A stretch of DNA of 64,000 bases from PUPG01 sp964463915 (GTDB lineage Bacteria; Bacteroidota; Bacteroidia; Bacteroidales; UBA7960), in NCBI GenBank assembly GCA_964463915.1, contig CAYXEH010000002.1, positions 1 to 64,000 of the forward strand, read 5' to 3'. A program made the position numbers and the translations under genes. A model generated the notes under the pieces. That model saw only the letters and a program-made list of their open reading frames with translations, did not search any database and was not told where the DNA came from. Below are positions 33,704 to 42,822 of this stretch, piece by piece. Each line of letters opens with the position of its first letter. The first letter of the stretch is position 1.

Positions 33704-33901
33704 CTATTCTTCCTCGTACTGGATTACTTCTACGGGGCAATCCTCAGCTGCCTCCTTAATTGCATCTTCATGTGCACTAAAGTCCGCTCCTTCTTTTACC
33801 ACAGCCTCATCCTCGGGCAGGTCAAATACTTCCGGGCAAACATCCACGCATAATCCGCAAGCGGTGCATCCGTCTTCAATCCATACTTTCTTAATAGCCA
33901 T
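33704..33901 (-). CDS. Small [4Fe-4S]-type ferredoxin
   Basis: A 65-residue acidic ferredoxin. The N-terminal cluster motif is CTACGLCVDVCP (Cys12, 15, 18 and 22) and a remote Cys lies in DCPVE near residue 55. Three of the first cysteines plus the remote one would ligate a single cluster, as in mono-cluster ferredoxins. It is cytoplasmic and could donate or accept electrons for low-potential enzymes such as the aldehyde:ferredoxin oxidoreductase encoded at 45.6 kb; that link is inference. It converges with the ABC ATPase gene. Confidence 0.9.
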   Translation of the reverse strand: MAIKKVWIEDGCTACGLCVDVCPEVFDLPEDEAVVKEGADFSAHEDAIKEAAEDCPVEVIQYEEE

Positions 33902-33949
33902 AACGTTGAATTTTTAAAGGTTCATAATCGGATCTGAACGATAATAAAG

Positions 33950-34957
33950 TTAGCAATCTTTTATCAATTTACAACTTACTTCATTTTCAGATTCATTGCC
34001 GGAATCAAAGTCATCAAAATTATTCAGGGTGATCCGGGTGATCTCCTCCAGGCTCTCCCGGGTAAAAAACCCCATATGCGCCGTGATCAGCACATTGGGG
34101 TAGGCCATCAGTTGGGCGATCTGGTTATCCCGGATCACCGTTTCAGAAAGATCCCTGAAAAATAACTTATCCTCTTCCTCATACACGTCGATGGCCAGGA
34201 ATCCCAGGTGGCTTTCCTTAAGTGAGTTGATCACCGCGGCGGTATCAATGAGTTTACCACGGCTGGTGTTAACCAGCATGGCGCCTTTTTTCATTTTATG
34301 CAGGGTCTTTTCATTGATCAGGTGATGTGTTTCAGGGGTGAGCGGACAATGCAGGCTGAGAATATCACTTCCGGCAAACACCTCATCCAGTTTTTTATAC
34401 TGAACACCCAGTTGTTTCATCTCTTCAGACGGGTATTTGTCATAGGCGATCACATTCGCTCCGAACCCCCGGATAATGCGAATAAATGCCTGGCCGATCT
34501 TTCCGGTGCCGATCACACCGATGGTTTTTCCATGAATATTGAATCCGCTGAGCCGCTCCAGTGAGAAATTGCCATCTCTTACCCTGCCATAAGCTTTGTG
34601 CGTCTTACGCGCCAGGGTAAGAGTCAACGCCATGGCATGTTCGGCAACCGCTTCGGGTGAATAGGCCGGTACCCGCATCACACGGATATTGTATTTCTCA
34701 GCAGCCTTTAAGTCAACATTGTTAAACCCTGCACATCTCAGGGCAACCAACCTGACGTTCATCTCTGCAAGCTGTTTTAAGTTTGCCTCATTCAACTTGT
34801 CATTGACAAATACACAAACCCCGTCAAACCCCTCCGCCAGCTGTACCGTATTGGATTTCAATCGGGTCTCAAAAAACTCAAAATGATGTTTCTTGCTTCT
34901 GTCTGCAAAAAAACGGCGGTCGTATGATTGGGTAGAGAAAAATGCAATTTTAGCCAT
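33950..34957 (-). CDS. D-lactate dehydrogenase-like 2-hydroxyacid dehydrogenase
   Basis: A 335-residue NAD-dependent D-2-hydroxyacid dehydrogenase. It shows the LdhA-type signatures: RCAGFNNVDL with the substrate Arg, the NAD motif VIGTGKIGQAF, LHCPLTPETHHLI, VNTSRGKLID and the catalytic His in ITAHMGFFTRESL. Overall it resembles fermentative D-lactate dehydrogenase (pyruvate to D-lactate). The neighbouring lactate permease gene, read divergently from 111 bases away, strengthens the lactate assignment. Confidence 0.9.
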   Translation of the reverse strand: MAKIAFFSTQSYDRRFFADRSKKHHFEFFETRLKSNTVQLAEGFDGVCVFVNDKLNEANLKQLAEMNVRLVALRCAGFNNVDLKAAEKYNIRVMRVPAYSPEAVAEHAMALTLTLARKTHKAYGRVRDGNFSLERLSGFNIHGKTIGVIGTGKIGQAFIRIIRGFGANVIAYDKYPSEEMKQLGVQYKKLDEVFAGSDILSLHCPLTPETHHLINEKTLHKMKKGAMLVNTSRGKLIDTAAVINSLKESHLGFLAIDVYEEEDKLFFRDLSETVIRDNQIAQLMAYPNVLITAHMGFFTRESLEEITRITLNNFDDFDSGNESENEVSCKLIKDC

Positions 34958-35067
34958 TGTCTGAATACTATTAAAAGTACAAAATGTTCATTGGTTTACA
35001 TCCGATAAACAAATCCCATAAAGCATTGTTTAACATTATTATCCTCATTTTGTGTCAATCATGAGAT

Positions 35068-36726
35068 ATGTCTGAAGAAATTTTAGCCCTACTGGCTTTC
35101 TTTCCGATTTTCACCATATTCATGCTGATGGCTGTTTTCCGCTGGCCGGCCACCAGGGCGATGCCGGTTTCCTTCGGGATCACACTGTTACTGGCGATCT
35201 TCACCTGGGAAATGCCTGCGCAGTGGATCGCTGCAGCCTCCTTCAACGGACTGATCATTGCTGTGAATATCCTGCTGATTGTATTCGGAGCACTTACCCT
35301 GCTGTTCACACTACGCGAAAGCGGTGCCATTGCAGTGATAAACCGTGGTTTTGTAAGTATTTCACCAGATAAGAGAATACAGGCCATCATCATTGCCTGG
35401 CTGTTCGGGAGTTTCCTGGAAGGGGCCGCCGGTTTTGGTACACCCGCCGCCCTGGCTGCCCCGCTTCTGCTGGCCCTGGGGTTTCCGGCCCTTGCTGCAG
35501 TGATGGTGGCGCTGATTGCCAACAGCACTGCGGTATCTTTCGGGGCTGTGGGCACACCCACCCTGATCGGACTGGGTACCTCCCTGAATCTTCCCCATGT
35601 AGTACACTCCATTGAACAAAGCGGATCCTCTTTCGGGTTGTTCATCCACCAGGCAGGCGGTCTATCGGCTCTGTTGCACATGGTCCCTGGCATTCTGGTT
35701 CCCCTGATTATGACCGGGATGCTTACCCGGTTTTTCGGAGAGAAAAAAAGTCTTCGCGAAGGACTCGCCATCTGGCCCTATGCCATTTTTGCCGGGCTTT
35801 GTTTCGTCGTTCCTTATGTGCTTGTGGCCATCTTTCTCGGACCGGAGTTTCCGAGTATTTTCGGTGGCCTGATCGGGCTGCTGATCCTTATACCTGCGAC
35901 CAGGGCAGGCTTCCTGGTGCCGAAAAAAACCTGGGATTTTCCCGATCGCAGCAAATGGCAACCCAACTGGACAGGGGCCATTGAAGCAGGCTCAGGGCTG
36001 GAAAAATCCGGCATCCCCCTTACAAGGGCATGGTTCCCCTACATACTGATCGGGCTGTTGCTCATCATTACCCGGGTACGTTTTTTGCCTTTTAACAACT
36101 GGCTTGGTTCGGTCATCATCCAAAAAGAATCACTGTTTGGCACAACGATTTCAGCAGGCCTGGAGCCCCTGAATAACCCCGGCTTATTTCCTTTTGTGCT
36201 TGTGGCCCTGTTCAGCATTTTCCTGTTCAGGATGTCAAAGAAACAGGTAAAGACTGCCTGGACAGAATCCTTCAACCGCATCAAAGGGCCTGCAATTGCC
36301 CTGGTTTTTGCCGTACCGATGGTAAGACTCATGATGCAGTCGGGTGAAAACCCCGGCGATCTGCTCAGTATGCCCCTTGCCATGGCCAGCTTCATAGCCG
36401 GCATCGCCGGCGCCATCTGGCCGTTATTCAGCCCGTTCGTGGGGGTGCTGGGTACTTTCATGGCCGGGTCCAATGCCGTATCCAACATGCTGTTCACGCT
36501 CTTTCAACACGCCGTGGCGGAAGAATCAGGATTTCCCCCACTGCTGATCATCAGCATGCAGAATGTGGGCGGGGCCATCGGAAACATGGTAGGCGTGCAC
36601 AACATCATCGCCGCCTGTGCCACCGTCGGACTTTCCGGGCTGGAAGGCGATCTGCTCAAAAAGAATCTCATCCCGGTATTGATCATGGGACTCATGGTCG
36701 GAATAATCGGGATGATACTGGCCTGA
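35068..36726 (+). CDS. L-lactate permease family transporter
   Basis: A 552-residue polytopic membrane protein of the LctP family, with about twelve or more helices. Diagnostic stretches are FLEGAAGFGTPAALAAPLLLALGFP, ANSTAVSFGAVGTPTLIGLG and the late MAGSNAVSNMLF and NVGGAIGNMVGVHNIIAA. The family imports or exports lactate or glycolate with protons. Length matches the family. It is divergent from the dehydrogenase gene, suggesting joint lactate metabolism. Confidence 0.93.
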   Translation: MSEEILALLAFFPIFTIFMLMAVFRWPATRAMPVSFGITLLLAIFTWEMPAQWIAAASFNGLIIAVNILLIVFGALTLLFTLRESGAIAVINRGFVSISPDKRIQAIIIAWLFGSFLEGAAGFGTPAALAAPLLLALGFPALAAVMVALIANSTAVSFGAVGTPTLIGLGTSLNLPHVVHSIEQSGSSFGLFIHQAGGLSALLHMVPGILVPLIMTGMLTRFFGEKKSLREGLAIWPYAIFAGLCFVVPYVLVAIFLGPEFPSIFGGLIGLLILIPATRAGFLVPKKTWDFPDRSKWQPNWTGAIEAGSGLEKSGIPLTRAWFPYILIGLLLIITRVRFLPFNNWLGSVIIQKESLFGTTISAGLEPLNNPGLFPFVLVALFSIFLFRMSKKQVKTAWTESFNRIKGPAIALVFAVPMVRLMMQSGENPGDLLSMPLAMASFIAGIAGAIWPLFSPFVGVLGTFMAGSNAVSNMLFTLFQHAVAEESGFPPLLIISMQNVGGAIGNMVGVHNIIAACATVGLSGLEGDLLKKNLIPVLIMGLMVGIIGMILA

Positions 36727-36852
36727 GATTTATAAACCCCTTATCTTTACAAAGACATCTTAGTCACCACGGCACTTTTTATCAAAAAAGCCTTTGTAAA
36801 TTTACATTACTTAAACCGGCACCAAAGCGAACTACAAGCCAAAATATCAATA

Positions 36853-38991
36853 ATGAACAATATAACCACATGGCCAGGCAATCCCTACCCGCTGGGCTCA
36901 ACATACGACGGCAAAGGGGTAAATTTTGCCCTGTTTACTGAAAATGCCACAGCCGTTGAACTTTGTCTGTACGACAAAGACGAGAAGGAAACACACCGCA
37001 TTCCAGTCTCCGAGCGCACGCATAACAATTGGCACATTTACATTCCGGACATTCAACCCGGGCAGCTATACGGATACCGTGTTCACGGGCCCTATAAACC
37101 GGAGAAAGGACACCGCTTCAACCCGAATAAACTCTGCATTGACCCTTATGCGAAAGCCCTCAGCGGGATAGAAAAGTGGAATAATTCACTGTTCGGATAC
37201 AAGGTGAAAGACCCGGGCAAAGACCTGTCTTTCAGTAAAAGCGACAGCGCCCCCTTTGTTCCCAAAAGCGTGGTGATCGATGATCAGTTCAACTGGTACG
37301 GGGATACACAGCTGCATATCCCGCTGAACAAAACGGTAATATATGAGATGCACGTCAAGGGCTTCACCAAAAGATTTCCGGGTCTGCCGGATGAGATCAG
37401 GGGCACCTATGCCGCCCTGCGCCACCCGGATGTCATTGCTTACCTGAAAAAACTCGGGGTCAATGCCGTGGAGCTTATGCCTGTGCATCATTTCATCCAT
37501 GACCACCACCTTGTCAAACAGGGGTTGTCGAATTACTGGGGATACAACAGCATCAATTTTTTCGCTCCCCATCCTGAGTACTCTGCCAGCAGCAATGCCG
37601 GAGCAGACCAGATCTATGAATTCAAAAACATGGTCAAGTCCCTGCACGAAGCAGGCATTGAGGTGATCCTGGATGTGGTGTACAACCATACGGGCGAAGG
37701 CAATGAATGGGGACCCACCCTTTGTTTCAGGGGCATAGACAATGCGGCCTATTACCGCCTCCCGAATGACGACAAGCGTCACTATGTGGATTATACCGGC
37801 ACAGGGAACACCCTCAACACGGTACACCCGACCATTCTGCGGCTGATCATGGACAGTCTCCGATACTGGGTAACCGAAATGCATGTGGACGGTTTCCGGT
37901 TTGATTTGGCATCCGCATTGGCCAGGGAATTCAGCGATGTGGACAAATGGGGATCCTTTTTTGATGTGCTTCACCAGGATCCCGTGTTGTCGCAGGTCAA
38001 GCTCATTGCCGAGCCCTGGGATGTGGGTGAAGGTGGTTACCAGGTTGGAAACTTCCCGCAGGGATGGATGGAGTGGAACGGGCATTACCGGGATGTGATG
38101 CGGGATATCTGGCGGGGTGAACAACAGAAACTGGGTGATTTTGCCTGGCGGCTGACGGGCAGTTCCGACCTGTATTACGACGACTGGAGGCGCCCGGTGG
38201 CAAGCATTAACTTTATCACGGCCCATGACGGCTTCACCCTGCGCGATTTGGTGTCCTACAATAAGAAACACAACATGGCCAACGGGGAGAACAACCGTGA
38301 CGGGGAAAGCCATAACCGTTCCTGGAACTTCGGCGTGGAAGGACATACCGACGACCCCGGCATCAATTACCAAAGAAAAAAACAAGTCAGGAACTTCCTG
38401 AGCACCCTGTTGCTCTCACAGGGGATTCCCATGCTGGTGGCCGGCGATGAACTGGGCAGGACACAGAACGGGAACAACAACCCCTACTGTCAGGACAATG
38501 AGATATCCTGGATTGACTGGGAGAATATGGACCAGGAACTGATGGAATTCACTGCGCAGCTTATCCGGATGCGAACGGAGCATCATGTTTTTACCCGCAA
38601 AAACTGGTTCAAATACAAGCCGGTAAACGGCAGCAAGGTAAAAGACATTGAATGGTTCCGCCCCGATGGAAATATCATGACCATTCACGACTGGGAGAAC
38701 GAAGGGGACCAGGTCATCGGGGTGTATCTTTCGGGCAACGGGATTCCGGGAAGGACCTACGACGGGAAAAAACTGAAGGACGATGATTTTTATGTAATCT
38801 TCAATGCACACGGCAAGGAAGTCAGCTTTACCCTGCCGCCCGGGGACTGGGGTCAATCATGGATACTGATCATGGATACGGACAAGGGTGCGTTTGACCA
38901 AAATGGCCTCAGGACCATTCAGGCGGGTGAAGAGCTCAAGGTAAAAGAACGCTCCGTGGCGCTGCTGAAAAGCCCCCGGAACAGGTCCTGA
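36853..38991 (+). CDS. glgX: Glycogen debranching enzyme GlgX/TreX
   Basis: A 712-residue GH13 debranching enzyme that cleaves alpha-1,6 branches. The N-terminal CBM48 domain (about 5-110, PLGSTYDGKGVNFALFTENA) is followed by the catalytic barrel with DVVYNHTGEG, the nucleophile in DGFRFDLAS (Asp351), the acid/base in IAEPWDVG (Glu387) and the transition-state Asp in FITAHDGFTL. Length matches GlgX. The gene is 75 bases upstream of treY, the arrangement seen for TreX, so it may feed linear glucan to trehalose synthesis as well as degrade glycogen. Confidence 0.94.
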   Translation: MNNITTWPGNPYPLGSTYDGKGVNFALFTENATAVELCLYDKDEKETHRIPVSERTHNNWHIYIPDIQPGQLYGYRVHGPYKPEKGHRFNPNKLCIDPYAKALSGIEKWNNSLFGYKVKDPGKDLSFSKSDSAPFVPKSVVIDDQFNWYGDTQLHIPLNKTVIYEMHVKGFTKRFPGLPDEIRGTYAALRHPDVIAYLKKLGVNAVELMPVHHFIHDHHLVKQGLSNYWGYNSINFFAPHPEYSASSNAGADQIYEFKNMVKSLHEAGIEVILDVVYNHTGEGNEWGPTLCFRGIDNAAYYRLPNDDKRHYVDYTGTGNTLNTVHPTILRLIMDSLRYWVTEMHVDGFRFDLASALAREFSDVDKWGSFFDVLHQDPVLSQVKLIAEPWDVGEGGYQVGNFPQGWMEWNGHYRDVMRDIWRGEQQKLGDFAWRLTGSSDLYYDDWRRPVASINFITAHDGFTLRDLVSYNKKHNMANGENNRDGESHNRSWNFGVEGHTDDPGINYQRKKQVRNFLSTLLLSQGIPMLVAGDELGRTQNGNNNPYCQDNEISWIDWENMDQELMEFTAQLIRMRTEHHVFTRKNWFKYKPVNGSKVKDIEWFRPDGNIMTIHDWENEGDQVIGVYLSGNGIPGRTYDGKKLKDDDFYVIFNAHGKEVSFTLPPGDWGQSWILIMDTDKGAFDQNGLRTIQAGEELKVKERSVALLKSPRNRS

Positions 38992-39066
38992 CACCTTCAG
39001 ATCTAACTGCTACTGCCCGCAGGAAAAGCTGAAAGGAGCTCTGTCGCCCTGTTTTAAATGATTTAA

Positions 39067-41700
39067 ATGCCACCCATGTACAATCCTGTATCCACCTACC
39101 GGATTCAGTTTCACCGGGGGTTTACCCTGGAACAACTGGCCGCACAAAAAGAATACTTTGCCCTGCTGGGACCCGGCACCATTTACGCCTCTCCTTTACT
39201 GAAGGCCGTTCCCGGGAGCACACACGGATATGACGTGATCAACCCCCTTGAAATCAATCCAGAAACAGGCAACCTGCAGGAATTCAAAAAACTCACCGGA
39301 GCGTTTCAGAAAGACGGGATCGGTTGGCTCCAGGATATCGTTCCCAATCATATGGCTTATCACCGGGGAAATACCTGGCTGATGGATGTCCTTGAAAACG
39401 GGAGCCGGTCTCCCTCCCATGCTGTTTGTGACCTTGAACCGGGCGTGCCCGGCTCCACGAACCCTCTCATGGCCCCCTTCCTTGACAGCAGCCGTGAGGA
39501 AGCGATCCGTAACGGGGAGGTCAGACTGGGGTGGGAAAATGACAATTTCTGCATCCGATATTTCAACCAGGTTTATCCTTGCAATCCCGATACTTTTTCA
39601 TCCCTTCTAAACGAACAGGCCAGTGATAAGCAGGGCAAAGAACTGGTCGGACATATCCTGAATAAATACAACAGTGATCCGTCAAAACTAAAGGAAGTCC
39701 TTGACAATCAGCACTACACCCTATGCCACTGGCAGGAAACCGAAAAAAGGATCAATTACCGTCGTTTTTTTACCGTTAACAGCCTGATCTGCCTGCGCAT
39801 GGAAGATGAAAAAGTGTTTCAGACCTGGCATCGGTTTTTGGCAAAACTGCTTCGCAAAGGTCATATTAACGGTCTTCGGATCGATCATGTGGACGGGTTG
39901 AATGATCCCGACAGATACCTGCGATGGCTCCGGGAGTTATCAGGAAACAACACCTACATTGTCACGGAAAAGATCCTGAAGCAGGACGAAGACCTCCCGG
40001 AGTTCTGGCCGGTGCAGGGAACCACGGGGTATGATTTCCTGGCCATGGTCAATAACCTGCTGACCGATGTCAGGGGAACTGCTTCACTGGAGAAATTTTT
40101 CAGGGAATTAACCACTGTCACGGCCCCTCCTGCCGAACTGAACTATCAGAACAAGAAGATGATCCTCACCACCCGGATGCACGGTGAGTGGGACAACATT
40201 GTGGAATACTTTGACCGGCTTGGTTTGATGGATTTCGAAAAAGAAGGGATCACCAAAAAAGAAATAAAAGAAGCCATAGGGGAGTTTATGCTGGCCTGCC
40301 CTGTGTACCGCCTTTATCCCCGCAAATTCCCGATCCATGGCCAGGACAGGAAACGGGTGCAGGAAATTATAAAAAGTGCCAAACAGCGAAACCCCGGCAT
40401 TGTTCCGGCACTGGATATACTGGCCGGCGTATTGCTCTCCCGGGAGCAAAAAGACAACGGGCGTGTTCACAAAGTGGGGGGCTTCTTTAAACGCCTCATG
40501 CAGTTTACCGGTCCGCTGATGGCCAAAGGGGTGGAAGATACCTCCATGTACCAGTACAACTACTTCATTGCACACAATGAAGTGGGTGATGCCATCAATG
40601 CAAAGGGCATCAGCATTTCGGAATTTCACCGCCATATGAAGGCCAGGCAAAGAGGGTGGCCCCGGACCATGAATACCACAAGCACCCATGACACCAAACG
40701 GGGCGAAGATGTAAGGGCCCGCCTTAATGTGATAAGTGAATTAACCGGTGAATGGGAATCAAATGTACGCCGTTGGATGCAGATGAACCAGAAACTGAAG
40801 ACCAGGTTAGAATCAGGTCTGCCGGAACCATCGGTGCATGTGGAATATTTCATTTACCAAACCCTTCTGGGTACATTCCCTTTCAATGGAAAGCCGGATA
40901 AACCTTACCTTGACCGGATCGACCGTTACCTGGTGAAAGCCCTCAGGGAATCCAAGCGGAAAGTAAGCTGGCGCGACCCCGATACATCCTATGAAAACGC
41001 CGTCTGCGGCTTTGTCCGCTACATGCTGGCCCCTGACCATGACTTCCTGCAGGCCTTTGTCCCTTTTCAGCAAAAAGTAGCCTGGCGGGGCGTGGTGAAC
41101 TCCCTGACCCAGCTCGCCCTGAAATGCACCTGCCCGGGAGTACCCGATATTTACCAGGGCACAGAGTTGTGGGATCTTACACTGGCAGACCCGGATAACC
41201 GCAATGCGGTCAATTACAGCGACCGACTCCGGCTCCTGCAGGAAATGCTACATCAACAACAGCAAGGAGCCGCGCAGATGATCCGTTCACTTTCCCGGAA
41301 CCCTTTTAACGGAAAGTTTAAGCTTTGGCTGACCCAGGCCTTGCTTAATCTGCGAAAGGAAAATCCGGATTTGTTTGAAAAAGGGGCTTATCTTCCCCTG
41401 AAAGCGGAAGGGAAATACCGGCGGCACTTGCTGGCGTTCGCAAGGCATTGGGATAGTCAGTGGTTGATTGTGGCCGTTCCCCTGATTACGGCAAGTCTGT
41501 CTGATAAACAGGACGGCGAATATTTGTCTGAGGTTGACTGGGGCACTACGCGCATTGTCATACCGGGCAAAAGCACAACCCACTGGAAAAATTTACTTAC
41601 TTTGGCCAACCAAAAATTTACCGGCAGCATTCCGGCCGCGGAAATTTTCTCAGCTGCCCCGGCAGGTATTTTCATGAAAGAATTAACCAATAAACCCTGA
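39067..41700 (+). CDS. treY: Maltooligosyltrehalose synthase TreY
   Basis: An 877-residue GH13 enzyme that converts the reducing-end bond of maltooligosaccharides to the alpha,alpha-1,1 bond of trehalose. TreY signatures: TYRIQFHRGFTLEQL at the start, YASPLLKAVPGSTHGYDV, DIVPNHMAYH, nucleophile in GLRIDHVDGL (Asp273), acid/base in IVTEKIL (Glu301) and TSTHDTKRGEDVRAR. ATG 39067 and ATG 39076 are both possible starts. The partner hydrolase TreZ, which releases trehalose, is not in the window. An EamA transporter gene follows after 12 bases. Confidence 0.94.
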   Translation: MPPMYNPVSTYRIQFHRGFTLEQLAAQKEYFALLGPGTIYASPLLKAVPGSTHGYDVINPLEINPETGNLQEFKKLTGAFQKDGIGWLQDIVPNHMAYHRGNTWLMDVLENGSRSPSHAVCDLEPGVPGSTNPLMAPFLDSSREEAIRNGEVRLGWENDNFCIRYFNQVYPCNPDTFSSLLNEQASDKQGKELVGHILNKYNSDPSKLKEVLDNQHYTLCHWQETEKRINYRRFFTVNSLICLRMEDEKVFQTWHRFLAKLLRKGHINGLRIDHVDGLNDPDRYLRWLRELSGNNTYIVTEKILKQDEDLPEFWPVQGTTGYDFLAMVNNLLTDVRGTASLEKFFRELTTVTAPPAELNYQNKKMILTTRMHGEWDNIVEYFDRLGLMDFEKEGITKKEIKEAIGEFMLACPVYRLYPRKFPIHGQDRKRVQEIIKSAKQRNPGIVPALDILAGVLLSREQKDNGRVHKVGGFFKRLMQFTGPLMAKGVEDTSMYQYNYFIAHNEVGDAINAKGISISEFHRHMKARQRGWPRTMNTTSTHDTKRGEDVRARLNVISELTGEWESNVRRWMQMNQKLKTRLESGLPEPSVHVEYFIYQTLLGTFPFNGKPDKPYLDRIDRYLVKALRESKRKVSWRDPDTSYENAVCGFVRYMLAPDHDFLQAFVPFQQKVAWRGVVNSLTQLALKCTCPGVPDIYQGTELWDLTLADPDNRNAVNYSDRLRLLQEMLHQQQQGAAQMIRSLSRNPFNGKFKLWLTQALLNLRKENPDLFEKGAYLPLKAEGKYRRHLLAFARHWDSQWLIVAVPLITASLSDKQDGEYLSEVDWGTTRIVIPGKSTTHWKNLLTLANQKFTGSIPAAEIFSAAPAGIFMKELTNKP

Positions 41701-41712
41701 GTCTTAACATCT

Positions 41713-42579
41713 ATGAAGCTTAATCCCTACCTGGCCATCATCATTGCCTCCACCATTGGCGGATCAAGCGGAGTGTTTATCAAGCTGCTTGACCTTCCTT
41801 CCACTTCCATCACATTTTTCCGGATGGCCATCCCGGTACTTGTACTGCTGGTGTATTTTCACTGGAAGAAAGTCAGGCTGTTCCGGGGCAATTACAACAT
41901 CATGCTGCTGGCCTCGGGACTTAATGCCACCCGAATGTTTTTGTTTTTTGTGGGATATTTGTATACCACCATCGGCAATGCCGTGATCATCCTGTTTACC
42001 TGGCCCATCTGGGCCTCCTTGTTCGGGACCCTGTTTTTAAAAGAAAAGGTGTCCCCAAGAACAGCCATCCTGATCGGCCTGGCTTTCTCAGGGCTGGTCA
42101 TCATGTACCTCAACAAGGAGATCAGTTTCGGCAACCAGGATTTCATTGGCATGGTGGCCATGTTGTTTTCTGCCATCCTTTTTTCCATCACCGCCATTAT
42201 TTTCAAAAAGGAGCTGGTCAGGTACAGCAGAACCGAAACCATTTTCTACCAGAACCTCGTGGGAGCCATCATTTTTACACCCTTTCTGTTTCTCAACACC
42301 CCGGCGCCCACCATCCCACAGGTCACTGTGGCTTCCATCTACGGCTTTTTAATTGGCATTGTGGCATTCGTACTTTTCTTCTATGCCCTCCGGAGACTGA
42401 AAATGAGCCACTACTCACTGTTTACCTACTGGGAGGTGATCGCTGCCGTGTTTTTCGGCGCAGTATTTTTCAACGAAGCCATCACACCAAACATGGTCAT
42501 CGGTGGAGGACTCATCCTGGCCTCAGGCATAATGCTGAGAAAGCAGAAAGCCTCTGTTCCTGCAGACAAGGTTGAATAA
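41713..42579 (+). CDS. EamA-family (DMT) transporter
   Basis: A 288-residue inner-membrane protein with ten hydrophobic helices in two EamA repeats (about 5-135 and 148-280). Typical patterns are SSGVFIKLLDLPSTSITFFRM near the start and ALRRLKMSHYSLFTYWEVIAAVFFG near the end. DMT exporters move small metabolites or amino acids; the substrate is unknown. It starts 12 bases after treY and is likely in the same transcript. Confidence 0.9.
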   Translation: MKLNPYLAIIIASTIGGSSGVFIKLLDLPSTSITFFRMAIPVLVLLVYFHWKKVRLFRGNYNIMLLASGLNATRMFLFFVGYLYTTIGNAVIILFTWPIWASLFGTLFLKEKVSPRTAILIGLAFSGLVIMYLNKEISFGNQDFIGMVAMLFSAILFSITAIIFKKELVRYSRTETIFYQNLVGAIIFTPFLFLNTPAPTIPQVTVASIYGFLIGIVAFVLFFYALRRLKMSHYSLFTYWEVIAAVFFGAVFFNEAITPNMVIGGGLILASGIMLRKQKASVPADKVE

Positions 42580-42761
42580 TATGTACCCGGGAAGAAATAA
42601 ACAACCGGATTATCATCTTTATGCCCGTTCTGGTGAAACTATTTCAAGTTCATACAACCTGTGTGCGAATCCGTACAAAAACTGTTCGTATACGTACGTC
42701 TCTGGAATTTATTCGTGTACCAATCAATCACAGGACATTTATTATTAACGTATTGAAACGT

Positions 42762-42800
42762 TTGGTCTGATGCTTGTTACAAGACCAACAGATTGGTCTT
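42762..42800 (+). promoter_or_regulatory. Mutually exclusive TTGGTCT hairpins in leader
   Basis: TTGGTCT (42762-42768) can pair with AGACCAA (42782-42788), or AAGACCAA (42781-42788) can pair with TTGGTCTT (42793-42800, loop CAGA). The central element can form only one of the two. The structure ends 22 bases before the ATG of the DUF5916 gene. Confidence 0.4.
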
Positions 42801-42822
42801 TATTCAATGCAATACTTTAAAC

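Noticed and set aside
37186..38385. 399-codon minus-strand frame
   Set aside because: Antisense to the catalytic part of glgX, whose motifs are intact; no protein family recognised in the minus frame.
40108..40689. 193-codon minus-strand frame
   Set aside because: Antisense to treY, which is clearly coding.
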